A DNA stretch of 64,000 nucleotides from Sulfurospirillum_A sp029027265 (GTDB taxonomy: Bacteria > Campylobacterota > Campylobacteria > Campylobacterales > Sulfurospirillaceae), in contig CP093061.1 of NCBI GenBank assembly GCA_029027265.1, forward strand, positions 2,418,001 through 2,482,000, given 5' to 3'. The position numbers and the translations under genes are program-made. The notes under the pieces are model-generated. The model was not told where the DNA came from and ran no database searches. It saw nothing but the letters and a program-made list of their open reading frames with translations. Below, piece after piece: positions 26,194-35,173 of this stretch (position 1 is the first letter of the stretch; every line of letters starts with the position of its first letter).

Positions 26194-26514
26194 ATGGCTA
26201 AGAAAAAAGGTAAAAAAATCGATTATATCTGCCCATTTGAATACTCAATGGAAAAGATTAGTGAAAAGTGGAAAGGACTGATTTTATGGCATCTATTTGA
26301 AAAAACAAGGCGATACGGGGAACTTAAAAAACAATACCCTAAAATATCTCAAAAAATGTTGTCATTAACTTTAAAAGAATTAGAAAATGATAATATAATC
26401 AGCAGAAAAGTATACCATGTAGTTCCACCAAAAGTTGAGTATTCTATGACAAAAAAAGGCAAAGATCATTATCCAATCTTTAAAATGCTATCTGAGAACA
26501 ATCAAATAAAATGA
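26194..26514 (+). CDS. HxlR-family transcriptional regulator
   Basis: ATG 26194 follows AAAGG; the longer frame from 26128 has no such site. The 106-residue protein is a winged helix of the HxlR type: CPFEYSMEKISEKWKGLILWHL, RRYGELKKQYPKISQKMLSLTLKEL and a late YSMTKKGKD wing. The N-terminal cysteine may sense redox or reactive species. It lies 79 bp upstream of nnrS, its likely target or operon partner. Confidence 0.9.
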   Translation: MAKKKGKKIDYICPFEYSMEKISEKWKGLILWHLFEKTRRYGELKKQYPKISQKMLSLTLKELENDNIISRKVYHVVPPKVEYSMTKKGKDHYPIFKMLSENNQIK

Positions 26515-26593
26515 TTTGATAGCAATCAAGACAAAAAAATATAAATTACACTAGAATTCGGATAAAAAGTATCTTAATTATAGGAACCTTTAC

Positions 26594-27766
26594 ATGTATA
26601 ACAAATTTACTTCTCAACCTCATCAGCCTTTTTTTACAGCGGCTATTCTTTTTTTCATAACGTTTTTACTTATACTCTCTTTTAATTACTCTGGTGTAAT
26701 CTCACTGAAAAGTAACATTTCAGGATTTCACTCATACCCTTTGATACATATTGTTTTTATACAGTTTTTCTTAGGTTTTTTATTTGTAGTATTTCCTCGT
26801 TTTTTAACTCAAGCAGAGATTCCTCTCAAAATATATATGAATCGTTTTTATCTGTTTACCTTAGGAGGACTTACATACCTAGCGTCTCTTTTTATTGGTA
26901 TGGAGCTAAATAAAATAGCTATGATTATCCTTATAGTAGCAAGTTTCATGAGTTTTAGAACACTCTTTAAAATATACCAAAACAGTATAGTTAAAAACAA
27001 GCATGATGTTACATGGATACTAGTTGCTTTTGGTTGTGGACTTATTTCAAATATACTCTTTTTTATCTCTTCATTTGGATTCTCAACACTTGAAACCTTT
27101 AGCGTACATATGGGATTTTATATGTTTTTATTTGCTCTTATCTTTACAATTTCTCAAAGGATGATACCTTTTTTCTCAAGTATAAAAGTTCAAGGTTATC
27201 AAATAAATAAATCTAAATATGTACTAGAAATAGCTTTCGGTTTACTTGGGTTAAAAGTAATTGCACTTAGTTTACAAATAGACCTATTCTCATTTATCAT
27301 AGATTTTTTTCTATTTGCCTTTTTCACTTATGAACTTTTAAAATGGAAGCTTCCTATTTTTAAAGTAACTGCAATTATGTGGGTTCTTTATCTTTCTTTA
27401 TTTTGGTTACCTGTTGGATTTTTTATCTCACTCTTAGAGTCTACTTCAAACCTTTTTAATATGGGAATAATTTTTGAAAAATCAGCTCTTCATACTTTAG
27501 CTATTGGTTACTTTTCCACAGTACTCATAGGTTTTGGCACTCGCGTAGTTTTAGGGCACTCTGGACGAACTCCAACAGCAGATAAACTTACAGTTATTAT
27601 GTTTTGGATAATCCAAGCTATAGTTTTACTTCGCATATTTGCTGGACTTAGCATGAATGGTAATTTTGATTATGTTTTTTGGATAATTATAAGTGCCAAG
27701 CTTTTAGCTCTTGGACTTATAATGTGGTCTTTTAAGTACTTAGGTATTCTTATAAAAGGTAATTAA
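26594..27766 (+). CDS. nnrS: NnrS-family heme-copper membrane protein
   Basis: The 390-residue protein has about twelve hydrophobic helices and the NnrS texts SQPHQPFF at the N-terminus, FLFVVFPRFL, SQRMIPFF and TRVVLGHSGR. NnrS is a heme- and copper-binding membrane protein that protects cells from nitric oxide stress. Its HxlR regulator is encoded just upstream. The ATG overlaps a TACATGTA repeat (26591), which therefore sits at the translation start. Confidence 0.9.
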   Translation: MYNKFTSQPHQPFFTAAILFFITFLLILSFNYSGVISLKSNISGFHSYPLIHIVFIQFFLGFLFVVFPRFLTQAEIPLKIYMNRFYLFTLGGLTYLASLFIGMELNKIAMIILIVASFMSFRTLFKIYQNSIVKNKHDVTWILVAFGCGLISNILFFISSFGFSTLETFSVHMGFYMFLFALIFTISQRMIPFFSSIKVQGYQINKSKYVLEIAFGLLGLKVIALSLQIDLFSFIIDFFLFAFFTYELLKWKLPIFKVTAIMWVLYLSLFWLPVGFFISLLESTSNLFNMGIIFEKSALHTLAIGYFSTVLIGFGTRVVLGHSGRTPTADKLTVIMFWIIQAIVLLRIFAGLSMNGNFDYVFWIIISAKLLALGLIMWSFKYLGILIKGN

Positions 27767-27984
27767 GAACTCAGTTGGGCTACTTTTACGCTTTTATCAC
27801 ATGCACGATAAAACTTTAGTAGTCCATCTATCTTACTTTTGCTCAAATCTTGTTTAAAAGTAAGTCCTAAAAGTTCTTTTACTAGTCGTTCATTACTCAA
27901 GGTTTCTACACCATAAACTTTTGCTTTTTGCATTATTTTGATATCTCTTTCGTTAAGATTACCCTTTAAACCGCTTTCATACAT
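27763..27984 (-). CDS. small conserved protein following exbD
   Basis: ATG 27984 starts a 73-residue soluble protein (MYESGLKGNLNERDIKIMQ), nine bases after the exbD stop. The VETLSNERLVKELLGLTF portion has a helix-hairpin-helix-like rhythm similar to the RadC N-terminus, but this is weak. It overlaps the end of nnrS by 4 bp, tail to tail. Function unknown; its position suggests co-transcription with exbD. Confidence 0.55.
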   Translation of the reverse strand: MYESGLKGNLNERDIKIMQKAKVYGVETLSNERLVKELLGLTFKQDLSKSKIDGLLKFYRACDKSVKVAQLSS

Positions 27985-27992
27985 AAACAATT

Positions 27993-28379
27993 TTACCTTT
28001 TTGTAACTAAAAAGAGATTATTTAACTCATATTTTTGCAATAAATTAAACACCTTCACTATTTTTTCGTATTTTACATTCTTATCTATACGTATTATTAT
28101 ATCACTTTTTTTATCTTTTATCTTATGTAATTCAAAATTTAATTGATTTATAGTTACTTTTTTACCAAAAATTGCCATCTGTTCAATGCCTATTTCTATA
28201 CTTACTTCTTTCTTTTCTATCATAAGCTCTTTTGCATTTGAACTAGGCAAATCCAAAATCAAAGCTAACTCTTCTTTCTTAAAAACAGAAGTTACTAAAA
28301 AAAATATCAGTAGTATGAAAAGCACATCTATTAGAGGTGTTAAATCAGGAGCAATTGTCTCTCTCTTTTTAGCTCTCAT
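27993..28379 (-). CDS. exbD: biopolymer transport protein ExbD
   Basis: The 128-residue protein has one N-terminal transmembrane helix with the functional aspartate (DLTPLIDVLFILLIFFLV) and a periplasmic domain ending IVKVFNLLQKYELNNLFLVTKR. ExbD works with ExbB to couple the proton motive force to TonB or a similar partner. Its ATG lies one base past the stop of the exbB remnant. Because that partner is broken, ExbD here is probably non-functional or served by another ExbB. Confidence 0.9.
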   Translation of the reverse strand: MRAKKRETIAPDLTPLIDVLFILLIFFLVTSVFKKEELALILDLPSSNAKELMIEKKEVSIEIGIEQMAIFGKKVTINQLNFELHKIKDKKSDIIIRIDKNVKYEKIVKVFNLLQKYELNNLFLVTKR

Positions 28380-28754
28380 CTATAACCTTTTTAGCACTTT
28401 TGCTTCTAAAGAATTTTCTATATTATCTAAGATACCAATAAAATAATTATATGCAATATACTATCATTCCAGCTACTGTTGTTATAAGTGCTATAGAAAT
28501 ACCTGCTGAAAAAACAGATGGATTACCAAGTCCTAGTTTACTAATAGAATCAAAAAGTGTAATACACCTATAACAGTCCCTAATAGTCCTAAAAGAGGTG
28601 AAACTGTAGATATAATTTTTATTGTATTCATGCCTTGTTCCAATTTAGAAAGCTTCTTTGCCAATATGTTATTTAATAGTTTTTTAGAAAAAATTTCATT
28701 ATTTTGTTTTATAAACAATAAAATACTTTCTATAATATCTTCTTTTGTTGACCA
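28380..28754 (-). pseudogene. exbB: exbB remnant, truncated and frameshifted
   Basis: The minus strand encodes a MotA/TolQ/ExbB domain in pieces: STKEDIIESILLFIKQ and ISTVSPLLGLLGTVIGV in one frame, TLFDSISKLGLGNPSVFSAGIS and IALITTVAGMIV in a second after about 28560, and YNYFIGILDNIENSL to the stop at 28380 in a third. At least two frame changes and loss of the 5' end show decay. Beyond about 28755 the sequence turns into a transposase remnant on the other strand. Confidence 0.75.
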
Positions 28755-28756
28755 TC

Positions 28757-29046
28757 CAATGGGTGGTGTGAAATATATAAAGATTTTTAGATGAAAAAAG
28801 CGTATATTTAACTACGGGAGACCTTCATTATGCTCATTCAAGGATTAAAGCAGCGTATAGAAGTTTGAAAACTAATTTACTTTACTTGTTTACATATAAA
28901 AATTATAAAAAACTAAACAGTCAAAATAGAACAAATTCACTTAAAGGTGGAGTCTTCTCTCGCATAAAAATATGATAAGTTTACATCGAGGATTTAGTAA
29001 AAGCATGAAGTTGAATTTGGTAGATTATTATTTGGTAAATTTATAA
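28757..29046 (+). pseudogene. C-terminal remnant of a transposase
   Basis: Plus-strand frames read LDEKSVYLTTGDLHYAHS, RIKAAYRSLKTNLLYLFTY, NSLKGGVFSRIK and, after a frame change near 28970, ISLHRGFSKSMKLNLVDYYL with a stop at 29046. This is the tail of a transposase type I know from Campylobacterota (THPRLRSAYRSLKxNLPYLFTY-like text), though I cannot name its ISfinder family. The remnant replaces the 5' end of exbB. The stretch from 29047 to the pgeF end holds nothing else I recognise. Confidence 0.6.
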
Positions 29047-29136
29047 GAAAAAGTAGAAAAGTAAGCACCCATTTTTTTAATTGATTCATTAATTTTTATT
29101 AATATTAGATAATATTGATAACCATCACTAAAATAT

Positions 29137-29718
29137 TTAAATGCTTATTACTCCACAAAAACGTTCATTTGTTCCATTTCTGCGAAACGAAAAATAGTTT
29201 TTATCACAACATGTACATGTAGGTGAAACTTCTAAATTTTCTAAATTTTTTTTATTTAGTTCAATTAAATCAAGATATATCTTGCCCTCTTCTTTACATG
29301 TAAACTCTTCAAAGCCTTTTACAACTTCTGAACCAACTTCATAACAACACTTTTTAATTGATGGTCCAAAAACTACATGTATATTTTTTTCTTTACATGT
29401 AAACTCTTCGCACATCTTCTTTATAGTCTTTTTAACAATTCTTTTATATGAACCCTCACGTCCAGCATGGGCTACTCCAACTGCACCTCTGACTTTATCT
29501 ATAAATATAACAGGAATACAATCAGCCACAACTACACAAAGAGCCACATCAGTGTCCATTGTTATCATAGCATCGCACTCTTTAATCGAGCTATTTTTAT
29601 TCACAACTTCTACCTTATCACTATGAATTTGCCTCATAAAAATTAGCTTTTTATCGTCAACTTTTGCTTGAAGTTTATCTCTATTAACACCTGTAAATCT
29701 ATCGGTAAAAAAGTACAT
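29137..29718 (-). CDS. pgeF: peptidoglycan editing factor PgeF (YfiH/laccase-domain)
   Basis: The 193-residue protein has the YfiH/PgeF copper- or zinc-site pattern: QIHSDKVEVV, ADCIPVIF, GVAHAGREGS and GPSIKKCCYEVG. The family is linked to removal of mis-incorporated amino acids from peptidoglycan precursors and to purine nucleoside or phenol oxidation. At 193 residues it is shorter than the usual 240-260, as often in Campylobacterota. Its start overlaps the ribE stop. Four TACATGTA repeats fall in it. Confidence 0.85.
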   Translation of the reverse strand: MYFFTDRFTGVNRDKLQAKVDDKKLIFMRQIHSDKVEVVNKNSSIKECDAMITMDTDVALCVVVADCIPVIFIDKVRGAVGVAHAGREGSYKRIVKKTIKKMCEEFTCKEKNIHVVFGPSIKKCCYEVGSEVVKGFEEFTCKEEGKIYLDLIELNKKNLENLEVSPTCTCCDKNYFSFRRNGTNERFCGVISI

Positions 29719-30326
29719 TAATAAAGAGCCATCATCTTGTCTACACTATCCCAGCTTATGTTTTTTTTGCCTGCAATCATATGGTATATATACCTAGCAA
29801 ACATATCAGTCTCTATGTTTACCTTGCGTCCTACACTGTACTCACTAAAAATAGTCTGTTTCAATGTATGCGCTATAATAGTAAGCCTAAACTCATTGTC
29901 TTGTACATCATTGAGAGTCAAACTAACACCGTCAATAGCGATACTTCCTTTTGGAATGATAAACTTAGAAAACTCTTTAGGTAAACTTATAGTCATATCG
30001 GTTGCATTTTGGTTTTTAATGATTGATTTAATAGTGCCTAAACAATCAACATGCCCCTGAACTATGTGACCTTCGAGCCTATCACCTATTGCCATAGCTG
30101 GTTCTATATGAACTCTACCTCTTAGGTTTTCTATTGCCATAATTTTGCGTGTTTCTGCTGAAAGTTCAACGGTAAAAGTTAGATTATTTAGTTTTACTAC
30201 TGTTAAACAAATACCGTTAGTTGCTATACTATCGCCTATTTGTGGTCTATATTTTGCTTTTAATGTCAAGTAACTGTTTTCATAACTTACTACTGTTGCA
30301 AATTCTCTTATAAGTCCAGTAAACAT
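29718..30326 (-). CDS. ribE: riboflavin synthase alpha subunit
   Basis: The 202-residue protein starts MFTGLI, the classical start of riboflavin synthase, and has two lumazine-binding repeats (SIATNGICLTV and SIAIDGVSLTL, with GHIVQGHVD between them). It converts two 6,7-dimethyl-8-ribityllumazine molecules into riboflavin. It is the first gene of a two-gene unit with pgeF. An 18-bp palindrome containing TACATGTA lies just upstream of its start. Confidence 0.95.
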   Translation of the reverse strand: MFTGLIREFATVVSYENSYLTLKAKYRPQIGDSIATNGICLTVVKLNNLTFTVELSAETRKIMAIENLRGRVHIEPAMAIGDRLEGHIVQGHVDCLGTIKSIIKNQNATDMTISLPKEFSKFIIPKGSIAIDGVSLTLNDVQDNEFRLTIIAHTLKQTIFSEYSVGRKVNIETDMFARYIYHMIAGKKNISWDSVDKMMALY

Positions 30327-30334
30327 TTTTATAC

Positions 30335-30352
30335 CTCTTTACATGTAAAGAG
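30335..30352. repeat. 18-bp palindrome with TACATGTA core upstream of ribE
   Basis: CTCTTTACATGTAAAGAG is a perfect palindrome nine bases from the ribE start codon, where it could pair as a hairpin in the leader or bind a dimeric protein. It is one of 31 copies of the TACATGTA core counted in the window. Confidence 0.6.
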
Positions 30353-30426
30353 AGATTATAGCATATTAACCTATCTTTTATTTTATTTGGTATAAAATAG
30401 TATTGTAGTTAATAAAGGAAAATATT

Positions 30427-30909
30427 ATGTTTACAAACCTCTCGATATCTACAAAAATACATGTTCCTTTGATCATGGCAATAATCTTTGGTTTTATCAT
30501 AATTGAAATTACAAGTTGGAGAACCCTCTCTTCTATGGAAGAACTCTCTCTTGAAAAAGAAGCAAAACTATTTGCACTAGATGCTGCCATTGAAGCTGCT
30601 AGTGCAGGTGAGCATGGTCGTGATTTTGCTGTTGTAGCTGATAAAGTACGCAAACTTGCAGAACGTACTCAAAAATCTCTCTCTGATATTAATGTAGTAG
30701 TTAAAGCCATTTGTGATACAAGTGAACAAATGAATGCAAACTCACAAAATATGGAAAAACTCATAGCAGTGGCAGACAAAGTTGAAACCAAAATAAACGA
30801 CAACACAGCAACAAATACAAAAAGTATTGGAGAAATAAGCAGTAATGCAGAACACTTAAGTACTCTTACAAACGAGTTAAATAAAGTACTTGGAAAATTC
30901 AAAACTTGA
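30427..30909 (+). CDS. methyl-accepting chemotaxis protein with a large internal deletion
   Basis: The 160-residue product keeps only the ends of a chemoreceptor. Residues 1-37 are an MCP-like N-terminus with the first transmembrane helix (SISTKIHVPLIMAIIFGF). From about residue 47 it jumps into the signalling tip (LDAAIEAASAGEHGRDFAVVADKVRKLAERT) and the descending helix. The sensor domain, second membrane helix, HAMP and ascending helix are gone, so it cannot signal as a normal receptor. The frame is intact across the joint. It overlaps the MFS gene start as TTGA. Confidence 0.85.
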   Translation: MFTNLSISTKIHVPLIMAIIFGFIIIEITSWRTLSSMEELSLEKEAKLFALDAAIEAASAGEHGRDFAVVADKVRKLAERTQKSLSDINVVVKAICDTSEQMNANSQNMEKLIAVADKVETKINDNTATNTKSIGEISSNAEHLSTLTNELNKVLGKFKT

Positions 30910-32093
30910 AATCATATAAATCTGCACTTATAGCATGTATACTCGTTGTATTTTCTTGCATAGGACTGGCGCGGTTTTCTTTTGGCATGGTTTTACCAAA
31001 TATGCAAGTAGATTTAGGGTTAAATACGACACAAATAGGGCTTATAGGAAGTGCAAACTTTTTAGGATACCTTCTTGGACTCTTTTTTACAGGTAAATTT
31101 TATGTAAAGTTTGGTCCAGCTACTCTTATAAAACGCTCTTTATTAACCCAAAGTTTTTGTATGCTTTTGATGGTTATTAGTGATAACTATCTTATAGCTT
31201 CTTTTACATTTTGTATAGCAGGTTTTTTTGGTGCTATGTCTAATATAGCTGTTATGACTTACATAACTCAAATAGTTCCAAAAGCTATCAAAGGCAAAGC
31301 AACTGGCATTGTGATAATGGGTATTGGTAGTAGTATTATTTTTAGTGGTATGATTGTCCCTTTATTTGACAAACTATTTGATGTTTCTTCATGGAGAGTT
31401 AGTTGGTTTAGCTTTGCATTGATTATTTTTATTATCTCTTTTGTTATAAAAAAAGGTCTTAGTTTTTCTTTACATGTAAACCCCTCAACAGTAAACTCAG
31501 ACTATTCACTAAAAAAGACATTTAGTGATAAAAAGTTTCTTCAAGTAGCGTGTATATATCTTCTTTTTGGTATTACATACGTTGTGTATATGACCTTTTT
31601 TGTTCTCGCAGCAGAGGTCAAATGGCAAGTTAGTACAGAAGTATCTGGTATATTTTGGACTCTTTTAGGAATTGCCAGCCTTCTTTCAGGTCCTGTTTTT
31701 GGAATAATTGCAGATAAAATAGGAAATTATAAAACCTTAAGTCTGATTTTTTGTATTCAAGTTATAGCTCATGCTATACTCTCTTTTGACTCACCTATAA
31801 CTCTTGTATGGTTCTCTGCACTTCTTTTTGGACTTTCTGCTTGGGGAGTTCCAACCATTATGGCAATTTTAAGTAGTGAACTTTTTGGCATAACTCATAC
31901 TGCAAAAATACTCAGTTTTGTAACCATCTTTTTCGCAATTGGGCAAATAGTAGGTCCTGTAGGTGCAGGTTATATTGTAGATGTTTTTGGTGACTTTTCT
32001 TATGCCTTTTTAGTCTCATCTTCACTAGCTTTTATAGGTTTCCTACTCTCTTTTTGGGTTGATTACAAGCATAAAAGAGGTATAATAGCGTAA
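30906..32093 (+). CDS. MFS transporter
   Basis: The 395-residue protein has twelve hydrophobic helices, an N-terminal RFSFGMVLPNMQ pattern and the loop text GKFYVKFGPATLIKRS, typical of the major facilitator superfamily (YbfB/YjiJ-like). It begins with a TTG that overlaps the stop of the preceding gene (TTGA). Substrate unknown. A TACATGTA repeat at 31471 encodes LHV in a loop. Confidence 0.85.
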   Translation: MKSYKSALIACILVVFSCIGLARFSFGMVLPNMQVDLGLNTTQIGLIGSANFLGYLLGLFFTGKFYVKFGPATLIKRSLLTQSFCMLLMVISDNYLIASFTFCIAGFFGAMSNIAVMTYITQIVPKAIKGKATGIVIMGIGSSIIFSGMIVPLFDKLFDVSSWRVSWFSFALIIFIISFVIKKGLSFSLHVNPSTVNSDYSLKKTFSDKKFLQVACIYLLFGITYVVYMTFFVLAAEVKWQVSTEVSGIFWTLLGIASLLSGPVFGIIADKIGNYKTLSLIFCIQVIAHAILSFDSPITLVWFSALLFGLSAWGVPTIMAILSSELFGITHTAKILSFVTIFFAIGQIVGPVGAGYIVDVFGDFSYAFLVSSSLAFIGFLLSFWVDYKHKRGIIA

Positions 32094-32134
32094 AAAATTT
32101 AGACTTGTGAAAGAAGTCCAATAAGGACAATAAA

Positions 32135-34030
32135 ATGAAATATGACGTTATAGTAGTAGGTGGTGGACATGCAGGCATAGAAGCAGCACTTACAAGCTCC
32201 AGATTAGGCAAAAAAACACTACTCATAACAATACTAGTAGAACAAATTGGAGCAACTAGTTGTAACCCAGCCGTGGGTGGACTTGCAAAAGGTCATCTCG
32301 TAAAAGAGCTAGATGCTCTTGGTGGCCAAATGGGACTAGCAACTGACATAAATGGAATCCAATACAGAATTCTAAACCAATCAAAAGGTCCAGCAGTAAG
32401 AGGAAGTAGAGCTCAAATAGATATGGACAAATATAGAATCTATATGAGAAATTTAGTACTAAATAGCGAAAATCTTTATGTTGCTCAAGAGATAGCAGAA
32501 GAGATAACAACCAAAGATGGGTCAGTAACAGGAATTATTACTCATCTTAAAAATCATTATCATGCAAAAAAAGTCATATTAACAACAGGGACATTTTTAA
32601 AAGGTCTTATCCATATAGGAGAAAACAAACAAGAAGCTGGTCGTGTAGGAGAGTTTCCTGCAAACAAACTTTCAGACTCAATGCGCTCGTTAGGGCTTGA
32701 TATGGGAAGATTAAAAACTGGAACGTGCGCAAGAATAGATGCAAAAAGTATAGACTTTAGCAAGATGGAAATACAAGCTGGAGACGAGGACCCAATTCCA
32801 TTTAGTTTTAGAACTGATAGAAAAACTTTTAACCCAAAACAACTTCCATGTTATATAACCTATACAAACAAAAATACACATCAAATTATAGAAGATAATT
32901 TTCATAGAGCACCTCTGTTTACAGGACAAATTGAGGGAACTGGTCCAAGATATTGTCCTAGTATAGAAGACAAAATAAACAGATTTAGAGACAAAGATAG
33001 ACACCATCTTTTTGTAGAGCCTCAAACACTTGAAGCAACAGAGTATTATGTCAATGGGCTCACAACTTCACTTCCACCTGAAGCACAATTAGATATGCTT
33101 CACTCAATTGTAGGTTTTGAAAATGCCAAGATAGTAAGATACGGTTATGCCATAGAATATGACTATGTAAATCCAACAGATTTAACTCATACACTTGAGA
33201 CTAAAAAAATAAGTGGGTTATACTGTGCAGGGCAAATAAATGGAACAACAGGTTATGAAGAAGCAGCAGCTCAAGGACTCATGGCAGGAATTAATGCCGT
33301 ACTAAGCAGTAATGATGAAGAGCCTTTTATACTACGACGTGATGAAGCGTATATTGGTGTTCTTATTGATGATTTAGTTACCAAAGGAACAAAAGAACCA
33401 TACCGTATGTTTACAAGTCGTGCTGAGTATCGTTTACTTCTTAGAGAAGACAATGCTGATTTAAGACTTACTCCATATGGGTATAAAATTGGACTTATTG
33501 ATGAAAAAACTCACAATAAAGTAGTACAAAAACAAGATGAATTACAAAGAGGGTTAGAGTATCTTGAAGAGACTTTTTTAACTCCTTCAAAAGAAAATAT
33601 CGCTTACTTAAAAGATATTGGTGAAAATAAAATAGTAGATAAAATGTCTTTACAAAAAATAGTTGCTAGAAAAACATTCACTATAGAAAAACTTGAAAAA
33701 CTCTCAGAGATGATTAAAGGCTTTTTACCAGAGTCAAAAGAACAAATTTTAGTAGAAGCCAAATACAAAAATTACATTGTGAAACAAAAAGAGCAGATAG
33801 ATAAGATGAAACAAATGCTAAATGTAAAAATTCCACCAATGATGGACTTTAGCTCAATTTCGGGACTCAGCAATGAAGTAGTAGAAAAACTACAAAAGTT
33901 TACTCCCCCTACTCTTTTTGCAGCAAGCGAAATTTCAGGAATGACACCGGCAGCCATTGATATACTTCACATATATATAAAAATGAGTTGTCGAAAACAA
34001 AAAAGTTTGATACCGAACAATAAAGATTGA
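32135..34030 (+). CDS. mnmG: tRNA uridine-5-carboxymethylaminomethyl synthesis enzyme MnmG
   Basis: The 631-residue flavoprotein has the FAD-binding GGGHAGIEAAL, the signature SCNPAVGGLAKGHLVKELD, and the second motif GLYCAGQINGTTGYEEAAAQG. With MnmE it modifies U34 of certain tRNAs. The last 16 residues (KMSCRKQKSLIPNNKD) look unlike the usual C-terminus and may come from decay of the region behind. A good AAGG site precedes the ATG. Confidence 0.97.
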   Translation: MKYDVIVVGGGHAGIEAALTSSRLGKKTLLITILVEQIGATSCNPAVGGLAKGHLVKELDALGGQMGLATDINGIQYRILNQSKGPAVRGSRAQIDMDKYRIYMRNLVLNSENLYVAQEIAEEITTKDGSVTGIITHLKNHYHAKKVILTTGTFLKGLIHIGENKQEAGRVGEFPANKLSDSMRSLGLDMGRLKTGTCARIDAKSIDFSKMEIQAGDEDPIPFSFRTDRKTFNPKQLPCYITYTNKNTHQIIEDNFHRAPLFTGQIEGTGPRYCPSIEDKINRFRDKDRHHLFVEPQTLEATEYYVNGLTTSLPPEAQLDMLHSIVGFENAKIVRYGYAIEYDYVNPTDLTHTLETKKISGLYCAGQINGTTGYEEAAAQGLMAGINAVLSSNDEEPFILRRDEAYIGVLIDDLVTKGTKEPYRMFTSRAEYRLLLREDNADLRLTPYGYKIGLIDEKTHNKVVQKQDELQRGLEYLEETFLTPSKENIAYLKDIGENKIVDKMSLQKIVARKTFTIEKLEKLSEMIKGFLPESKEQILVEAKYKNYIVKQKEQIDKMKQMLNVKIPPMMDFSSISGLSNEVVEKLQKFTPPTLFAASEISGMTPAAIDILHIYIKMSCRKQKSLIPNNKD

Positions 34031-35131
34031 TACTATGTTTGATAAAGTTTGAGACTAAGATAAGATATGGGCAAAAAAATACAATAATTCCAGAATTTAT
34101 GATAAAAGAACCAAACGATGTTTTTGTATTTTTAATGCCCATAAACCTACATCTTGATTATGAAAACCTTGCGAACTCTCAATTTAATGTTGTAGTTCAA
34201 AACCTAACAACAAAAGAAATTTTTATAGTAAAAACATCTCCTGAAATATTTTTCACTCATTTTGCATTTAAAAAGACTTACCAAAATGGCAAACTTGCAA
34301 AATATCAAAATGCAAAAATAAAAGAAAGAACTTATCAAATAGACACTTCTTCTTTATTACAAAATGGAGATATTCAACTCAAAAATTTACTAGATGAAAA
34401 AAATATTTTAGATTTATTAGGTTGGAAAAGGAAGTATTTAAATAATGCCAAAAATATACACTGTACTCTTATAAAGAAGGACAATTTAAATATAATAATT
34501 CCTCACTATGCAATAGCCACTTATTACTATTTTATAGGAACAATTTTTAGAGAAGCAGCCCTTAAATGTAAATTAGATGATTTATATCTAAGTTGCAGTT
34601 GTGGCAAAGAGGATGCTTCTATTATAGTCCCTAATTCTATAAAAAATCAAGATGAAGCAATATTGATACATCGTTTTATTTGCCAAAAAGATGCAAAAAA
34701 AGGTTTTGAAGATATTGGTAGATACATTCTTAACTATCTAAAATTCATGAAAGAGAAAGAGCCTAAAAAACATATTAAATATATGCCAATTAAAGCTGCT
34801 TTCCCTATGCAAACTACTTTTACTATTGATGCAAGAGTTAGTAGTTTTCATAATTGAAAAAATAGGTGATTGTATATATGTCCATGAAATACTAGATGAT
34901 AACTCTCCCATAGGATTTACAAACTTTACCTTTCAAACACAAATAAGTAATATAAAGACTAAAATTGATGAAGATTTAACAAGCATTCCTAAAGAAGAAC
35001 CAGTTGAAACAACGTAAACTTTAGTATCAACTCCAGCAACAAAAAGATATAAACAAAATACTATTTCTACCAATAGAAAAAAAAGATGTATAATGCCCCT
35101 AAAATCAAAGACAATAATTCAGAAAGATTAA
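34027..35131 (+). pseudogene. decayed gene of unknown function behind mnmG
   Basis: The first frame opens at a TTG overlapping the mnmG stop and runs 276 codons. Near 34850 it shifts: TFTIDARV continues as IIEKIGDCIYVHEIL in the next frame, which stops at 35015-35017 and then stays open to 35131. The protein text is ordinary (EFMIKEPNDVFVFLMPINLHL, IPHYAIATYYYFIGTIFREA, DLYLSCSCGKED), with a CSC motif. I do not recognise the family. Two lesions and the adjoining IS remnant indicate a dead gene; the original length may have been about 370 residues. Confidence 0.55.
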
Positions 35132-35173
35132 TTTTCAAATAAGTTAAAATGATATAAATAATGGAGGTGAATT

